Positions 6,104-12,815 of a DNA stretch of 12,815 nt are shown here, in pieces. This DNA comes from Litoreibacter sp. Lineage in GTDB: Bacteria; Pseudomonadota; Alphaproteobacteria; Rhodobacterales; Rhodobacteraceae. The translations under genes and the position numbers were made by a program. A model generated the notes under the pieces. The model made no database searches, had not been told where the DNA came from, and was given only the letters and a program-made list of their open reading frames with translations. The DNA lies in the NCBI GenBank assembly GCA_013042765.1, contig JABDPP010000259.1, positions 1 through 12,815 on the forward strand. Direction: 5' to 3'. How positions within the stretch are numbered: the stretch's first letter is position 1; each line of letters starts with the position of its first letter.

Positions 6104-7090
6104 TCAGAGCATTCCGGGCACCACCTGATCGGGGGGTCTGTGCCCGTCATCGAAGGTTTTGATGTTGAGAAGGACCTTCTCGCCCATCTCGATCCGGCCC
6201 TCCACGGTGGCCGATCCCATATGCGGCAGGAGCACCACGTTTTTCAGTTCCTGCAGGCGCGGGTTCACCTGTGAACCATGTTCGAACACGTCGAGCCCGG
6301 CACCGGCCAACTCGCCCGCGCGCAGCATCCGTGTCAGGGCGTTCTCATCGATGACTTCGCCACGCGAGGTGTTCACGATCACCGCCGAGGGTTTCATCAG
6401 CCGCAGCCGCCGCGCGTTCATCAGGTGGTAGGTCGAGGGCGTATGCGGGCAGTTGACCGAGACGACATCCATCCGCGAGACCATCTGGTCGAGGCTCTCC
6501 CAATAGGTCGCCTCCAGCTCTTCCTCGATGCCGGGGTGCACGGGGGTGCGGTTGTGGTAATGGATCTGCATGCCGAAGGCGCGGGCGCGGCGCGCCACGG
6601 CCTGACCGATCCGCCCCATGCCGAGAATGCCCAGCCTGCGCCCCGTGATGCGACCGCCCAGAAGTGCGGTGGGCGACCAGCCTTCCCAGTTCCCCGATTG
6701 CATCAGCGCCAGCCCCTCGGGGATGCGCCGGGTCACCGCGAGGATCAGTGCCAGCGTCATGTCGGCAGTGTCATCGGTCAGCACATCGGAGGTGTTGGAG
6801 ACAAGAATGCCGCGCTGGCGCGCGGTCTGGACGTCGATGTGATCGACGCCGGCGCCGTAATTGGCAATCAGCTTGAGCCGCTCTCCGGCCTGCCCCAGCA
6901 GCCCCGCATCAATCTGGTCCCCGATCGTGGGCACCAGAACGTCGGCGGTGCGCACCGCCTCGCTCAATTCCTCGCGGGCCATCGGGGTATCGTCGGCACG
7001 CAGGCGCGTGTCGAACAATTCGCTCATCCGGGTTTCTACCGCTTCCGGCAACCGTCGCGTCACGACAACACTCAGTTTCTGACTTGGCAT
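6104..7090 (-). CDS. D-2-hydroxyacid dehydrogenase (glyoxylate/hydroxypyruvate reductase type)
   Basis: A 328-residue NAD(P)H enzyme that would reduce glyoxylate or hydroxypyruvate, or oxidise a D-2-hydroxyacid. The start is placed at ATG 7088-7090 (MPSQKL), with GGGG four bases before it; a long in-frame extension to 7336 is low-quality sequence overlapping the divergent gene. GMGRIG (157-162) is the Rossmann loop. The following HNR (179-181) has Arg at the position that usually favours NADPH. Substrate-binding YGAGVDHID (78-86), catalytic Arg243 in NTSRGEV and catalytic His290 in LLPHMGSAT are present. The usual DVFExEP motif reads DVFEHGS (267-273), so the catalytic Glu position is Gly272. 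The C-terminus (MGEKVLLNIKTF, GHRPPDQVVPGML) resembles alphaproteobacterial glyoxylate reductases. It is divergent from the SH3-module gene across 110 bp. Confidence 0.92.
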   Translation of the reverse strand: MPSQKLSVVVTRRLPEAVETRMSELFDTRLRADDTPMAREELSEAVRTADVLVPTIGDQIDAGLLGQAGERLKLIANYGAGVDHIDVQTARQRGILVSNTSDVLTDDTADMTLALILAVTRRIPEGLALMQSGNWEGWSPTALLGGRITGRRLGILGMGRIGQAVARRARAFGMQIHYHNRTPVHPGIEEELEATYWESLDQMVSRMDVVSVNCPHTPSTYHLMNARRLRLMKPSAVIVNTSRGEVIDENALTRMLRAGELAGAGLDVFEHGSQVNPRLQELKNVVLLPHMGSATVEGRIEMGEKVLLNIKTFDDGHRPPDQVVPGML

Positions 7091-7200
7091 CCGACCCCAT
7101 CCCGATGTGGAATTTCCGAAGCCATAGTGGCAACATCCGCGCCAAAGGAGCAAGTCAGAAACGCTTCCAAAAAACAAATAGCTGTCGGTACAGGTCACAG

Positions 7201-7695
7201 ATGAAACGGGTATTGGGGATGGTTGCCGCGATTGCGGTGCTGAGCGCGGGTATTGCCGCCGCTGCCGAGCGCGGTCCGGTGACCAATCTGCCGCTACCCC
7301 GCTTCGTCTCGATGAAGGCGGCCGAGGGCAATGCAAGGCGCGGACCGAGCCTGAGCCACCGGATCGACTGGGTGTTCCAGCACCGCTACATGCCGCTGAA
7401 AATCGTTGCGGAATACGGAAACTGGCGCCGCGTGGTTGACCGCGATGGCGCGGGTGGCTGGATGCATTATTCCCTGCTGAGCGGGGTCCGCACGGTGCGC
7501 ATCGAGCAGGACATGACCCCGATGCACAAGCTGGCCGATGAAAACGCCCCAGTGAATGCCCGCAGCGAGGAAGGCGTGATTGCGCGCCTCGGCGCGTGCG
7601 GCCCGGTCTGGTGCAAGATCAGCGCCGATGGCGAGAAGGGCTGGGTCAAGCGCGAGAACCTGTGGGGCGTGCTGCCCGGAGAGCTCCGCAACTGA
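7201..7695 (+). CDS. Exported protein with two bacterial SH3-like modules
   Basis: A 164-residue protein. The signal peptide is MKRVLGMVAAIAVLSAGIAA with cleavage near AAA/ERG (about residue 22). Two SH3_4/DUF1058-like modules follow. The first (about 35-100) contains NARRGPSLSHRIDWVF and YGNWRRVVDRDGAGGWMHYSLL. The second (about 105-158) has the parallel pattern VNARSEEGVIARLGACGPVWCKISADGEKGWVKRENLWG. The paired W-R/K-x-V/I ... GW(M/V) pattern is the hallmark of these modules, which typically act in the periplasm, often binding envelope components. A possible AGG lies 8 bases before the ATG at 7201; the frame is open further upstream but gives no signal peptide. It converges on the peptidase gene with 10 bp between stop codons. 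The exact partner is unknown. Confidence 0.88.
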   Translation: MKRVLGMVAAIAVLSAGIAAAAERGPVTNLPLPRFVSMKAAEGNARRGPSLSHRIDWVFQHRYMPLKIVAEYGNWRRVVDRDGAGGWMHYSLLSGVRTVRIEQDMTPMHKLADENAPVNARSEEGVIARLGACGPVWCKISADGEKGWVKRENLWGVLPGELRN

Positions 7696-7705
7696 GCTTA
7701 GGCCC

Positions 7706-9733
7706 TCAGGCGACCCTATCCAGACCGCGCCCTTTCAACAGCGCCTCGACGCCGGGCAGGCGTCCCCGAAACTCGGTATAGAGCTGGTCGGCCTCGCGCA
7801 GGCCTCCGGTGGACAGGATATGGCTTTCGAGCCGCGCTGCGACCTCCGGATCAAAGGCGCCTCCGGCCTCCTCGAATGCGGCGAAGGCGTCGGCATCCAT
7901 GACCTCTGACCACATGTAGCTGTAATAGGCGCTGGAATAGCCGTCACCGGCGAAGACATGGGCAAAATGCGGGGTCGCGTGGCGCATCCGGATCGCGTGC
8001 GGCATGCCGATTTTCTCAAGGATCGCCGTTTGCGCCTCCATCGGGTCCGCCGGTGCGGGGCCGTCATGGAACTCCAGATCCACCAGCGCCGAGGCAACGT
8101 ATTCCACCGTCGCAAAGCCCTGATCGAAGGTCGCCGCCGCCAGCAGCTTTTCGAGCAGCGCTTCGGGCATCGGCTCGCCGGTTTCCGCGTGGCAGGCGTG
8201 TTTCTTGAGAACTTCGGGGACCTCCAGCCAATGTTCGTAAAGCTGGCTGGGCAGTTCGACGAAATCGCGTGCGACCGAGGTGCCCGAGATCATTTCGTAG
8301 GTCACATCGCTGAGCATCTGGTGCAGCGCGTGGCCAAACTCGTGAAACAGGGTACGCGCGTCGTCATAGGAGAGAAGCGCGGGCGTGCCCGCCGCCGGTT
8401 TGGCGAAGTTGCAGACATTGATCACATGGGGGCGGATATCGCCCTTGAGTTTCTGCTGGGAGCGCAGCGCAGAGCACCACGCGCCGGAGCGCTTGCCGGA
8501 TCGCGCGAAATAATCACCGATAAAGACCGCGATATGGCGGCCGTCGCGCGTGACTTCCCACGCGCGGGCGTCGGGGTGGTGCAGATCAGCCTCGAGCGGC
8601 GCAAACTCCAGCCCGAAAAGTCGCGTGGCACAGTCGAACGCCGCCGTAATCATCGCGTCGAGCTGCAGGTAGGGCTTGAGCGCGGCCTCATCGAGATCAT
8701 GCTCGGCAGCGCGGCGTTTCTCGGAGTAATAGCGCCAATCCCACGCTTCGAGATCGCCGTTCACGCCGTCGCCATGCATCATCTGGGTCAGCGCGGCGGC
8801 ATCGGCATCGGCCTGTGTGCGTGCGGGCTCCCAGACCTGCATCAGCAGATCACGCACGGCCTGGGGCGTCTTGGCCATCTCGGTTTCGAGCTTGTAGGTG
8901 GCGAAATTCTCGTAACCCAGCAGCTTGGCCCGTTCGGCGCGCAGGGCGAGGATCTCGGCTGCGATCTCGCGGTTGTCGGTCTCGTTGCCATTGGCGCCAC
9001 GCGCCACCCAGGCTTCGTAGGCTGTCTCGCGCAGATCGCGACGCGGGGAGAATTGCAGGAACGGGACAATGAGAGACCGCGAGAGGGTCAGAACATGGCC
9101 GTCACGGCCCTTCTCCTCGGCCGCCGCGCGGGCGGTGGCGATCACGAAATCGGGCAAGCCTTCGAGATCTTCCGTGCCCAGGTCCATGAACCAGTCACGC
9201 TCGTCGGCCAGCAGGTTCTGGGTGAACTGCGTGCCAAGCACGGCGAGCCGTTCCTTGACCTCTTTGAGCCGGTCATATTCCGCCCCTTCAAGCTGCGCGC
9301 CGGCGCGCACAAAGCCGCGGCGGTTCAGCTCCAGCACCCGCATCTGCTCAGCATCGAGGCCCAGCGTGTCGCGCGCCTGCCAAAGCGCCTCGATGCGCGC
9401 GAAAAGCGCGCGATTCATCATTACTTCGGAGCCCCATGCGGCAAGTTTCGGGGAAAATTCGCGCTGCAGTTCCTCGCGGGCCGGATTGCTGTCCACGCCA
9501 GCAAGCGTGTAGAAGGGCGCCAGCACCTTGTTGAGCCCCTCGCCCATCCGCTCGAGCGCGTCGATCGTGTTGGCAAAGGTCGGGTCTTCGGGATATTCGG
9601 TGATCGCGGCAAGTTCCGCGCGTGCCTCGCTCAAAGCCTGCTCCAGCCCCGGCGCGAAATCGCTGTCCTTGATCGCGGCGAAGGGCGGCAGTTCAAACGG
9701 GGTTGTCCACTGGGACAAAAGCGGGTTGGTCAT
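7706..9733 (-). CDS. dcp: M3-family zinc metallopeptidase, peptidyl-dipeptidase Dcp type
   Basis: A 675-residue cytoplasmic peptidase (E. coli Dcp 681). It would remove C-terminal dipeptides from oligopeptides in intracellular peptide turnover. The zinc site is complete: H464-E465-F-G-H468 and, 29 residues after the first His, Glu493 in RDFVELPSQ. The spacing equals that of E. coli Dcp (H470, E471, H474, E499). The wording SGTSVARDFVELPSQLYEHW is closer to Dcp (RDFVEFPSQ) than to oligopeptidase A (WDAVELPSQ), which is why I favour Dcp; PrlC/OpdA remains the alternative. Substrate-contacting tyrosines lie in GYSSAYYSYMWSEV (598-611). No signal peptide is seen. The start at 9733 has AGAGG about 7 bases upstream. 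It lies 65 bp downstream of the DUF4399 gene on the same strand, and its ribosome-binding site falls in an inverted repeat. Confidence 0.93.
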   Translation of the reverse strand: MTNPLLSQWTTPFELPPFAAIKDSDFAPGLEQALSEARAELAAITEYPEDPTFANTIDALERMGEGLNKVLAPFYTLAGVDSNPAREELQREFSPKLAAWGSEVMMNRALFARIEALWQARDTLGLDAEQMRVLELNRRGFVRAGAQLEGAEYDRLKEVKERLAVLGTQFTQNLLADERDWFMDLGTEDLEGLPDFVIATARAAAEEKGRDGHVLTLSRSLIVPFLQFSPRRDLRETAYEAWVARGANGNETDNREIAAEILALRAERAKLLGYENFATYKLETEMAKTPQAVRDLLMQVWEPARTQADADAAALTQMMHGDGVNGDLEAWDWRYYSEKRRAAEHDLDEAALKPYLQLDAMITAAFDCATRLFGLEFAPLEADLHHPDARAWEVTRDGRHIAVFIGDYFARSGKRSGAWCSALRSQQKLKGDIRPHVINVCNFAKPAAGTPALLSYDDARTLFHEFGHALHQMLSDVTYEMISGTSVARDFVELPSQLYEHWLEVPEVLKKHACHAETGEPMPEALLEKLLAAATFDQGFATVEYVASALVDLEFHDGPAPADPMEAQTAILEKIGMPHAIRMRHATPHFAHVFAGDGYSSAYYSYMWSEVMDADAFAAFEEAGGAFDPEVAARLESHILSTGGLREADQLYTEFRGRLPGVEALLKGRGLDRVA

Positions 9734-9783
9734 CGCGGGGCCTCTTGATTGGCGTTGCGCTCAACCTAGGGTGCGGCCCCGCG
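9734..9783 (-). promoter_or_regulatory. Inverted repeat able to mask the dcp ribosome-binding site
   Basis: CGCGGGGCC (9734-9742) and GGCCCCGCG (9775-9783) are perfect 9-bp inverted arms separated by 32 nt. A small GTTG/CAAC hairpin (9754-9765) lies between them. In the minus-strand transcript the 3' arm abuts the dcp ATG and takes in the GG of its AGAGG Shine-Dalgarno. Pairing would occlude initiation. The two arms fill most of the 65-bp gap after the DUF4399 gene. Confidence 0.45.
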
Positions 9784-9798
9784 GGATACCAGTGCGGT

Positions 9799-10230
9799 TT
9801 ACTTCACCGTGATGGTAATCTGCCCGGAGATCACAGGGCTCGCATGCGGTACGTGGAACGCATCACCCAGAACCATTTGCAGCGTGTGCGTGCCCGGCGC
9901 GAGATCCAGCGTGGTTTCGGTCTGTCCGCCACCGAAATGCTTGTGATTGTCGTCCGATGGGATCGGGTCATCCGCATCGCCGGCCGGATCAAAGGGTGCT
10001 CGATCTATGAAGACATGGTGATGGCCGGTTTTCTCCCGCTCGGTGCCGGCGGGGGCCACGCCCATTCCCGACAGCCCGAACTTGACCGTCACGGGGCCGG
10101 AGATTACCGCGCCGTCGACGGGTTCGATAAAGTAGACGGCAGCGCCCTCGGGGGCCGGGGTCTCTCCTGCAAAGGCGGGGGTAAATACGTGGGCCGCAGC
10201 CAGAGTTGCTGCAAGTATCAGTCGTTTCAT
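9799..10230 (-). CDS. Secreted DUF4399-domain protein
   Basis: A 143-residue protein. The signal peptide is MKRLILAATLAAAHVFTPAFA with cleavage after AFA (21), so it is periplasmic or secreted. The mature part is one DUF4399 domain: YFIEPVDGAVISGPVTVKFG (33-52), a GHHHVFID histidine cluster (about 69-76), IPSDDNHKHFGGGQTET (about 89-105) and APGTHTLQMVLGDAFHVPH (about 111-129), closing with ISGQITITVK. It has an immunoglobulin-like feel of alternating beta strands. The His/Asp-rich loops (HHH, DDNHKH, HVPH) could bind a metal; that is an inference, as the family has no established function that I know of. A strong GGGAGGA lies 6 bases before the start. It sits between ubiK and dcp on the same strand with gaps of 92 and 65 bp, so co-transcription is possible but not shown. 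Confidence 0.88.
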   Translation of the reverse strand: MKRLILAATLAAAHVFTPAFAGETPAPEGAAVYFIEPVDGAVISGPVTVKFGLSGMGVAPAGTEREKTGHHHVFIDRAPFDPAGDADDPIPSDDNHKHFGGGQTETTLDLAPGTHTLQMVLGDAFHVPHASPVISGQITITVK

Positions 10231-10262
10231 GATAGTCCTCCCAGTTCCTGAAATACCGGGAG

Positions 10263-10271
10263 TTTATCACA
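10263..10271 (-). promoter_or_regulatory. Possible extended -10 for the DUF4399 gene
   Basis: Minus-strand TGTGATAAA contains GATAAA preceded by TGn, an extended -10 pattern about 33 bp upstream of the start codon. No good -35 lies 17 bp upstream (CGCGGA). It sits in the ubiK-DUF4399 gap, whose other feature is a 5-bp GC stem, CCGCG/CGCGG (10287-10303), downstream of ubiK without a U-run. Confidence 0.22.
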
Positions 10272-10322
10272 GATCGGGATTGGAGTCCGCGCAGGGCACG
10301 CGGCGACCCTTCCGGTACGGGC

Positions 10323-10577
10323 TTACTTGGAGCCCTTCTTGCCGCCTTCGAGCGCCTCGATACGGGCCTTGAGCGCCTCGTTCTCCTCGCGTGCCTTCTG
10401 GGCCATGGCGCGGACAGCATCGAACTCGTCGCGGGTGACGAAATCGCGGTCTGCCAGCCAGCGGTCCAGCATGTTTTTCATCGCGTTTTCGGCCTCGGTG
10501 CGTGCGCCCTGCGCAACGCCCATGGCGTTTGTCATCATCTGGGACATGTCGTCGAAGAATTTATTGCGCGTTTGCAT
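10323..10577 (-). CDS. ubiK: UbiK-type accessory factor (BMFP family)
   Basis: An 84-residue protein. The start is placed at ATG 10575-10577 (MQTRNKFFDD) because GAGG lies 5 bases upstream; an in-frame ATG nine codons earlier lacks this. The family is small, helical and membrane-associated. UbiK in enterobacteria assists the ubiquinone-biosynthesis complex together with UbiJ under aerobic conditions. The N-terminal half is an amphipathic helix rich in Met and Ala (8-40). The C-terminal half has the diagnostic FVTRDEFDAVRAMAQKAREE (46-65), followed by a coiled coil (NEALKARIEALE) and a lysine tail. It is divergent from lgt across 92 bp. The family assignment is good; the ubiquinone role is transferred from E. 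coli/Salmonella and is less certain in alphaproteobacteria. Confidence 0.85.
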   Translation of the reverse strand: MQTRNKFFDDMSQMMTNAMGVAQGARTEAENAMKNMLDRWLADRDFVTRDEFDAVRAMAQKAREENEALKARIEALEGGKKGSK

Positions 10578-10603
10578 GCGGTCCTCACTCGGTTTGAAGT
10601 TCA

Positions 10604-10632
10604 CATATGGACCCGCGGAGGGAAATTCTCAA
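10604..10632 (-). promoter_or_regulatory. Candidate sigma70 promoter of ubiK
   Basis: Minus-strand TTGAGA (10627-10632), five of six bases matching TTGACA, is followed after exactly 17 bp by CATATG (10604-10609), three of six to TATAAT. Transcription would start near 10597, giving a leader of about 20 nt that includes the GAGG site. Plausible but unverified. Confidence 0.35.
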
Positions 10633-10634
10633 GG

Positions 10635-10669
10635 TTGACTTCGCCGCAGGGGCGTTCCACTCAATCCCC
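10635..10669 (+). promoter_or_regulatory. Candidate -35 of lgt, back to back with the ubiK -35
   Basis: TTGACT (10635-10640) begins exactly 35 bp before the lgt ATG at 10670 and is 2 bp from the opposed ubiK TTGAGA. The expected -10 position (10658-10663, CACTCA) is poor. If used, the transcript would start at or next to the start codon, which would fit the absence of a well-placed Shine-Dalgarno (nearest is AGGGG, 15-19 bases away). Confidence 0.25.
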
Positions 10670-11557
10670 ATGTTTGCTGCGACCCTCCCCTTCCCCGAGA
10701 TTTCGCCGGAGATCTTCTCGATCGAGATCGGCGGCTTCACCTTTGCGCTGCGCTGGTACGCGCTGGCCTATATCGCGGGCCTGGTGATCGCGTGGCGGAT
10801 GGTCGTGGCGATGGCCGTGCGCCCGCAACTTTGGCCGGGGCGCGTGTCCCCGATGGAGCGCGAGCATCCCGACGATCTTTTGACATGGATCATCGTGGGC
10901 GTGGTGCTGGGCGGGCGACTTGGTTTCGTGCTGTTCTACCAGCCGGGCTATTACCTCTCCAATCCCGGCGACATCCTGAAGATCTGGCAGGGCGGCATGT
11001 CGTTTCACGGCGGTTTTCTGGGGGTTATCGCGGCGGTGGCGCTGTTTTGCAGGCGCAACGGCCTGCCGATGGTGCGCGTGGGCGATGCGATCGCTGTGGC
11101 AACGCCACCGGGCCTGCTGCTGGGCCGGCTGGCCAATTTCATCAACGCAGAGCTTTGGGGCCGTCCCAGCGACCTGCCCTGGGCGGTCGAATTTCCCGGT
11201 ATGGCCGCGCAATACTGCCCCGCCGTGGAGGGTGTCTGCGCGCGCCATCCCTCGCAGCTTTACGAGGCCGCGCTGGAAGGGCTTGTGCTGGGCGGCGTGC
11301 TGATCTGGCTGGCGTGGCGCAAGGGTGGTCTGAAAAAACCCGGCGCGATGATCGGGGTGTTTTTCGCCGGTTATGGCACGGCGCGGTTCATCGTGGAGTT
11401 TTTCCGCCAGCCCGATGCGCAATTCGTCTCGGAAGGAAATCCGCTGGGGCTGGCGCTGCAATTCGCGGGCACGGGGATGACCATGGGCCAGCTTTTGTCG
11501 CTGCCGATGATCATCGTGGGCGTGGTTGTGGTAGTGGCGGCGCGCCGGCGGGCATGA
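10670..11557 (+). CDS. lgt: Phosphatidylglycerol-prolipoprotein diacylglyceryl transferase
   Basis: A 295-residue inner-membrane enzyme with about seven hydrophobic segments. It transfers diacylglycerol from phosphatidylglycerol to the lipobox Cys of prolipoproteins, the first step of lipoprotein maturation. Key residues matching E. coli Lgt are His113 in MSFHGGFLG, Arg153 and Asn156 in [13 protein letters not shown] (the family signature), and Tyr235 and Arg239 in [24 protein letters not shown] (193-200) is also typical. The start at ATG 10670 ([16 protein letters not shown]) gives the usual family N-terminus; an in-frame ATG at 10607 would add 21 non-conserved residues and overlap the divergent control region. 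No strong Shine-Dalgarno precedes 10670. The stop overlaps the next start by 4 bases (ATGA), indicating translational coupling. Confidence 0.97.
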   Translation: MFAATLPFPEISPEIFSIEIGGFTFALRWYALAYIAGLVIAWRMVVAMAVRPQLWPGRVSPMEREHPDDLLTWIIVGVVLGGRLGFVLFYQPGYYLSNPGDILKIWQGGMSFHGGFLGVIAAVALFCRRNGLPMVRVGDAIAVATPPGLLLGRLANFINAELWGRPSDLPWAVEFPGMAAQYCPAVEGVCARHPSQLYEAALEGLVLGGVLIWLAWRKGGLKKPGAMIGVFFAGYGTARFIVEFFRQPDAQFVSEGNPLGLALQFAGTGMTMGQLLSLPMIIVGVVVVVAARRRA

Positions 11558-12612
11558 GTGCGCTGAAAGACATCATCGCAGCCCAGATCGCGCAGGACGG
11601 GCCGATGAGCCTGTCAGGTTACATGGCGCTTTGCCTGCTGCATCCCGAGCATGGCTACTACGCCACCCGCGACCCGTTTGGACGCGCGGGCGATTTCACC
11701 ACCGCACCAGAGATCAGCCAGATGTTCGGCGAGCTTCTAGGCCTCGCGCTGGCGCAAAACTGGCTGGATCAGGGCGCGCCGAAGGGTCCAGTCTTCTGCG
11801 AGCTGGGACCCGGGCGCGGCACCCTGATGCGCGATACGCTGCGGGCCACGGCACGGGTTCCGGGCTTTGCGCCGCAGGTGCATCTGGTGGAGGCCAGCCC
11901 GACCCTGCGCGGCACCCAGCGCGAGACGCTGACGGGCCATGAGGTCGTCTGGCATGACACGATCGCGACGCTGCCCGAGGCACCACTTTTCATGGTGGCC
12001 AACGAGTTTTTCGACGCGCTGCCGATCCGCCAGTTTGTGCGGGCCGCGCAAGGCTGGTCGGAACGCCGCGTGACGTTGCAAGACGGCGCGCTCGGCTTCG
12101 GGCTGACCGAGCCGGCTCCTGTCGAGGCGCTGGCGCAGCGGCTGGCCGATACGCGCGATGGCAATGTTGTGGAGATTTGCCCGGGCGCTGGCCCGGTCAT
12201 GGCCGGTGCGTCGGAACGCATCGGACGCCATGGCGGCGCGACGATCGTGGTGGATTATGGTGGCTGGCATTCGCTGGGAGACACGTTTCAGGCGATGCAG
12301 GACCATGCCTTCGTCGACCCCTTCGCCGATCCGGGCGCGGCCGACCTGACGGCTCATGTGGATTTCGAGGCGCTTGCCCAGGCGGTCGTACCACCTTGCG
12401 TGGCCACGGGTCTCACGCCGCAGGGCGTTCTTCTCGAGCGTCTTGGTATCACCGAACGGGCGCAGCGCCTTGCAAGCGGGTTGAGCGGAAAATCCCTTGA
12501 ATCGCATATCGCCGCACATCGCCGCTTGACCCATCCAGAAGAAATGGGGAGCCTGTTCAAGGCGATCGCAATTCATCCCGAAACGTCGCCGCCGCCGCCC
12601 GGATTTGACTGA
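11554..12612 (+). CDS. Class I SAM-dependent methyltransferase, MidA/NDUFAF7 family
   Basis: A 352-residue protein beginning in the ATGA overlap with lgt. The N-terminal signature is [20 protein letters not shown] (30-49), then [15 protein letters not shown]. The SAM-binding motif is [12 protein letters not shown] (83-94), and [12 protein letters not shown] (150-161) is the family's conserved catalytic-side motif. VVDYGG occurs around residue 231. In human mitochondria NDUFAF7 methylates an arginine of the complex I subunit NDUFS2 during assembly. A similar role on the NuoD homologue is a plausible inference for the bacterial protein but is not proven here. It is cytoplasmic, with no signal peptide. 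Its stop overlaps the next start codon by one base (TGATG), so lgt, this gene and pgeF form one coupled unit. Confidence 0.93.
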   Translation: MSALKDIIAAQIAQDGPMSLSGYMALCLLHPEHGYYATRDPFGRAGDFTTAPEISQMFGELLGLALAQNWLDQGAPKGPVFCELGPGRGTLMRDTLRATARVPGFAPQVHLVEASPTLRGTQRETLTGHEVVWHDTIATLPEAPLFMVANEFFDALPIRQFVRAAQGWSERRVTLQDGALGFGLTEPAPVEALAQRLADTRDGNVVEICPGAGPVMAGASERIGRHGGATIVVDYGGWHSLGDTFQAMQDHAFVDPFADPGAADLTAHVDFEALAQAVVPPCVATGLTPQGVLLERLGITERAQRLASGLSGKSLESHIAAHRRLTHPEEMGSLFKAIAIHPETSPPPPGFD

Positions 12613-12815
12613 TGACGCTAGAGATTATCACAGCCGACGCCCTGCTCCCGTTTCGTCACGGCTTCTTCACCCGTAAGGGCGGTGCATCCTCGGGCGTGTT
12701 TGCCGGGCTGAACTGTGGCTATGGCTCCTCCGATCAGCGCGAGATCGTGCGCCTGAACCGGTCGCGTGTGGCCGAGGCCATGGACGTGGCGCCCGGGGAT
12801 CTGATCTCTGTCCAC
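12612..12815 (+). CDS. pgeF: Peptidoglycan editing factor PgeF / polyphenol-oxidase family (5' part only)
   Basis: 68 codons are visible before the right edge cuts the gene. ATG 12612-12614 shares its A with the preceding stop. The sequence HGFFTRKGGASSGVFAGLNC (16-35), then GYGSSDQREIVRLNRSRVAEAM, is the N-terminal signature of the YfiH/LACC1 family (HGFFTRxGGxSxGxxxxLNxGxGxxD, NR). The last residues, LISVH, reach the family's LxxxxQVH motif, whose His binds the catalytic metal. The bacterial members have been linked to removing wrongly incorporated amino acids from peptidoglycan precursors; related proteins show purine-nucleoside or polyphenol activities. Coupling with lgt fits a cell-envelope role. 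Confidence 0.92.
   Translation, partial: MTLEIITADALLPFRHGFFTRKGGASSGVFAGLNCGYGSSDQREIVRLNRSRVAEAMDVAPGDLISVH

Noticed and set aside
7091..7336. 82-codon N-terminal extension of the hydroxyacid dehydrogenase
   Set aside because: It overlaps the divergent SH3-module gene and is not like the family; ATG 7090 matches the usual start.
7692..7709. CTGAG/CTCAG dyad between the SH3 gene and dcp stops
   Set aside because: Only 5 bp with an 8-nt loop and no U-run; expected by chance at this frequency.
7958..9748. 596-codon open frame on the plus strand opposite dcp
   Set aside because: Same reason: codon-bias shadow of a gene with a full zinc site; the translation has no recognisable domain.
10607..10669. 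N-terminal extension of Lgt by 21 codons
   Set aside because: It falls outside the family N-terminus and overlaps the divergent promoter area. It is kept only as an alternative because ATG 10670 has no strong Shine-Dalgarno.
1..12815. CRISPR arrays, tRNA/rRNA genes, insertion sequences, phage genes, toxin-antitoxin or defence systems
   Set aside because: I looked for regularly spaced repeats, transposase or integrase motifs, tRNA-like stretches and defence domains, and found none. The Hint protein is the closest thing to a toxin-associated domain, but it has no toxin or immunity partner.

Overview
The window is GC-rich DNA packed with genes on both strands. Protein content and style point to an alphaproteobacterium of the Rhodobacteraceae (Roseobacter-type). 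Indicators are a methyltransferase-fused dimethylglycine/sarcosine dehydrogenase, a stand-alone Hint-domain protein, a DUF4399 secreted protein, a UbiK-type BMFP protein divergent from lgt, and the tightly overlapping block lgt / MidA-type methyltransferase / pgeF. This is an inference from families and synteny; there is no rRNA gene or database match to confirm it. No tRNA or rRNA gene, insertion sequence, prophage or CRISPR array was recognised.

Left part (1-4215): the 3' end of a DAO-family FAD oxidoreductase (+) runs in from the left edge and converges on a 211-residue Hint-domain protein (-). Upstream of that, on the same strand, is a four-domain DMGDH/SARDH-type enzyme (831 residues) with the covalent-FAD histidine motif. 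It would take methyl groups from dimethylglycine or sarcosine onto tetrahydrofolate. The Hint gene and the dehydrogenase gene share a 12-bp motif, TTGYGACAGAGT, in their 5' regions. A 314-bp divergent intergenic region (3902-4215) with several small inverted and direct repeats separates the dehydrogenase from panB.

Middle part (4216-7700): panB (+) makes ketopantoate for pantothenate/CoA synthesis and stands without panC here. It converges, across a strong hairpin, on an unrecognised exported 296-residue protein (-). Upstream on the minus strand is a D-2-hydroxyacid dehydrogenase of glyoxylate/hydroxypyruvate reductase type, which has glycine where the catalytic glutamate is expected. Divergent from it is a small exported protein with two SH3-like modules (+).

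Right part (7706-12815): three minus-strand genes run ubiK, DUF4399 protein, dcp-type M3 peptidase. A perfect 9-bp inverted repeat could occlude the dcp ribosome-binding site. Divergent from ubiK is a translationally coupled plus-strand unit: lgt (lipoprotein diacylglyceryl transferase), a MidA/NDUFAF7-type methyltransferase, and the start of pgeF (peptidoglycan editing factor), cut by the right edge. Envelope and respiratory-chain functions meet here.

Most of the window is ordinary core metabolism. I found no convincing new multi-gene system. The points most worth a second look are two enzyme-family proteins lacking an expected catalytic residue (Hint, hydroxyacid dehydrogenase), the uncharacterised exported protein, and several leader or operator-like repeats.
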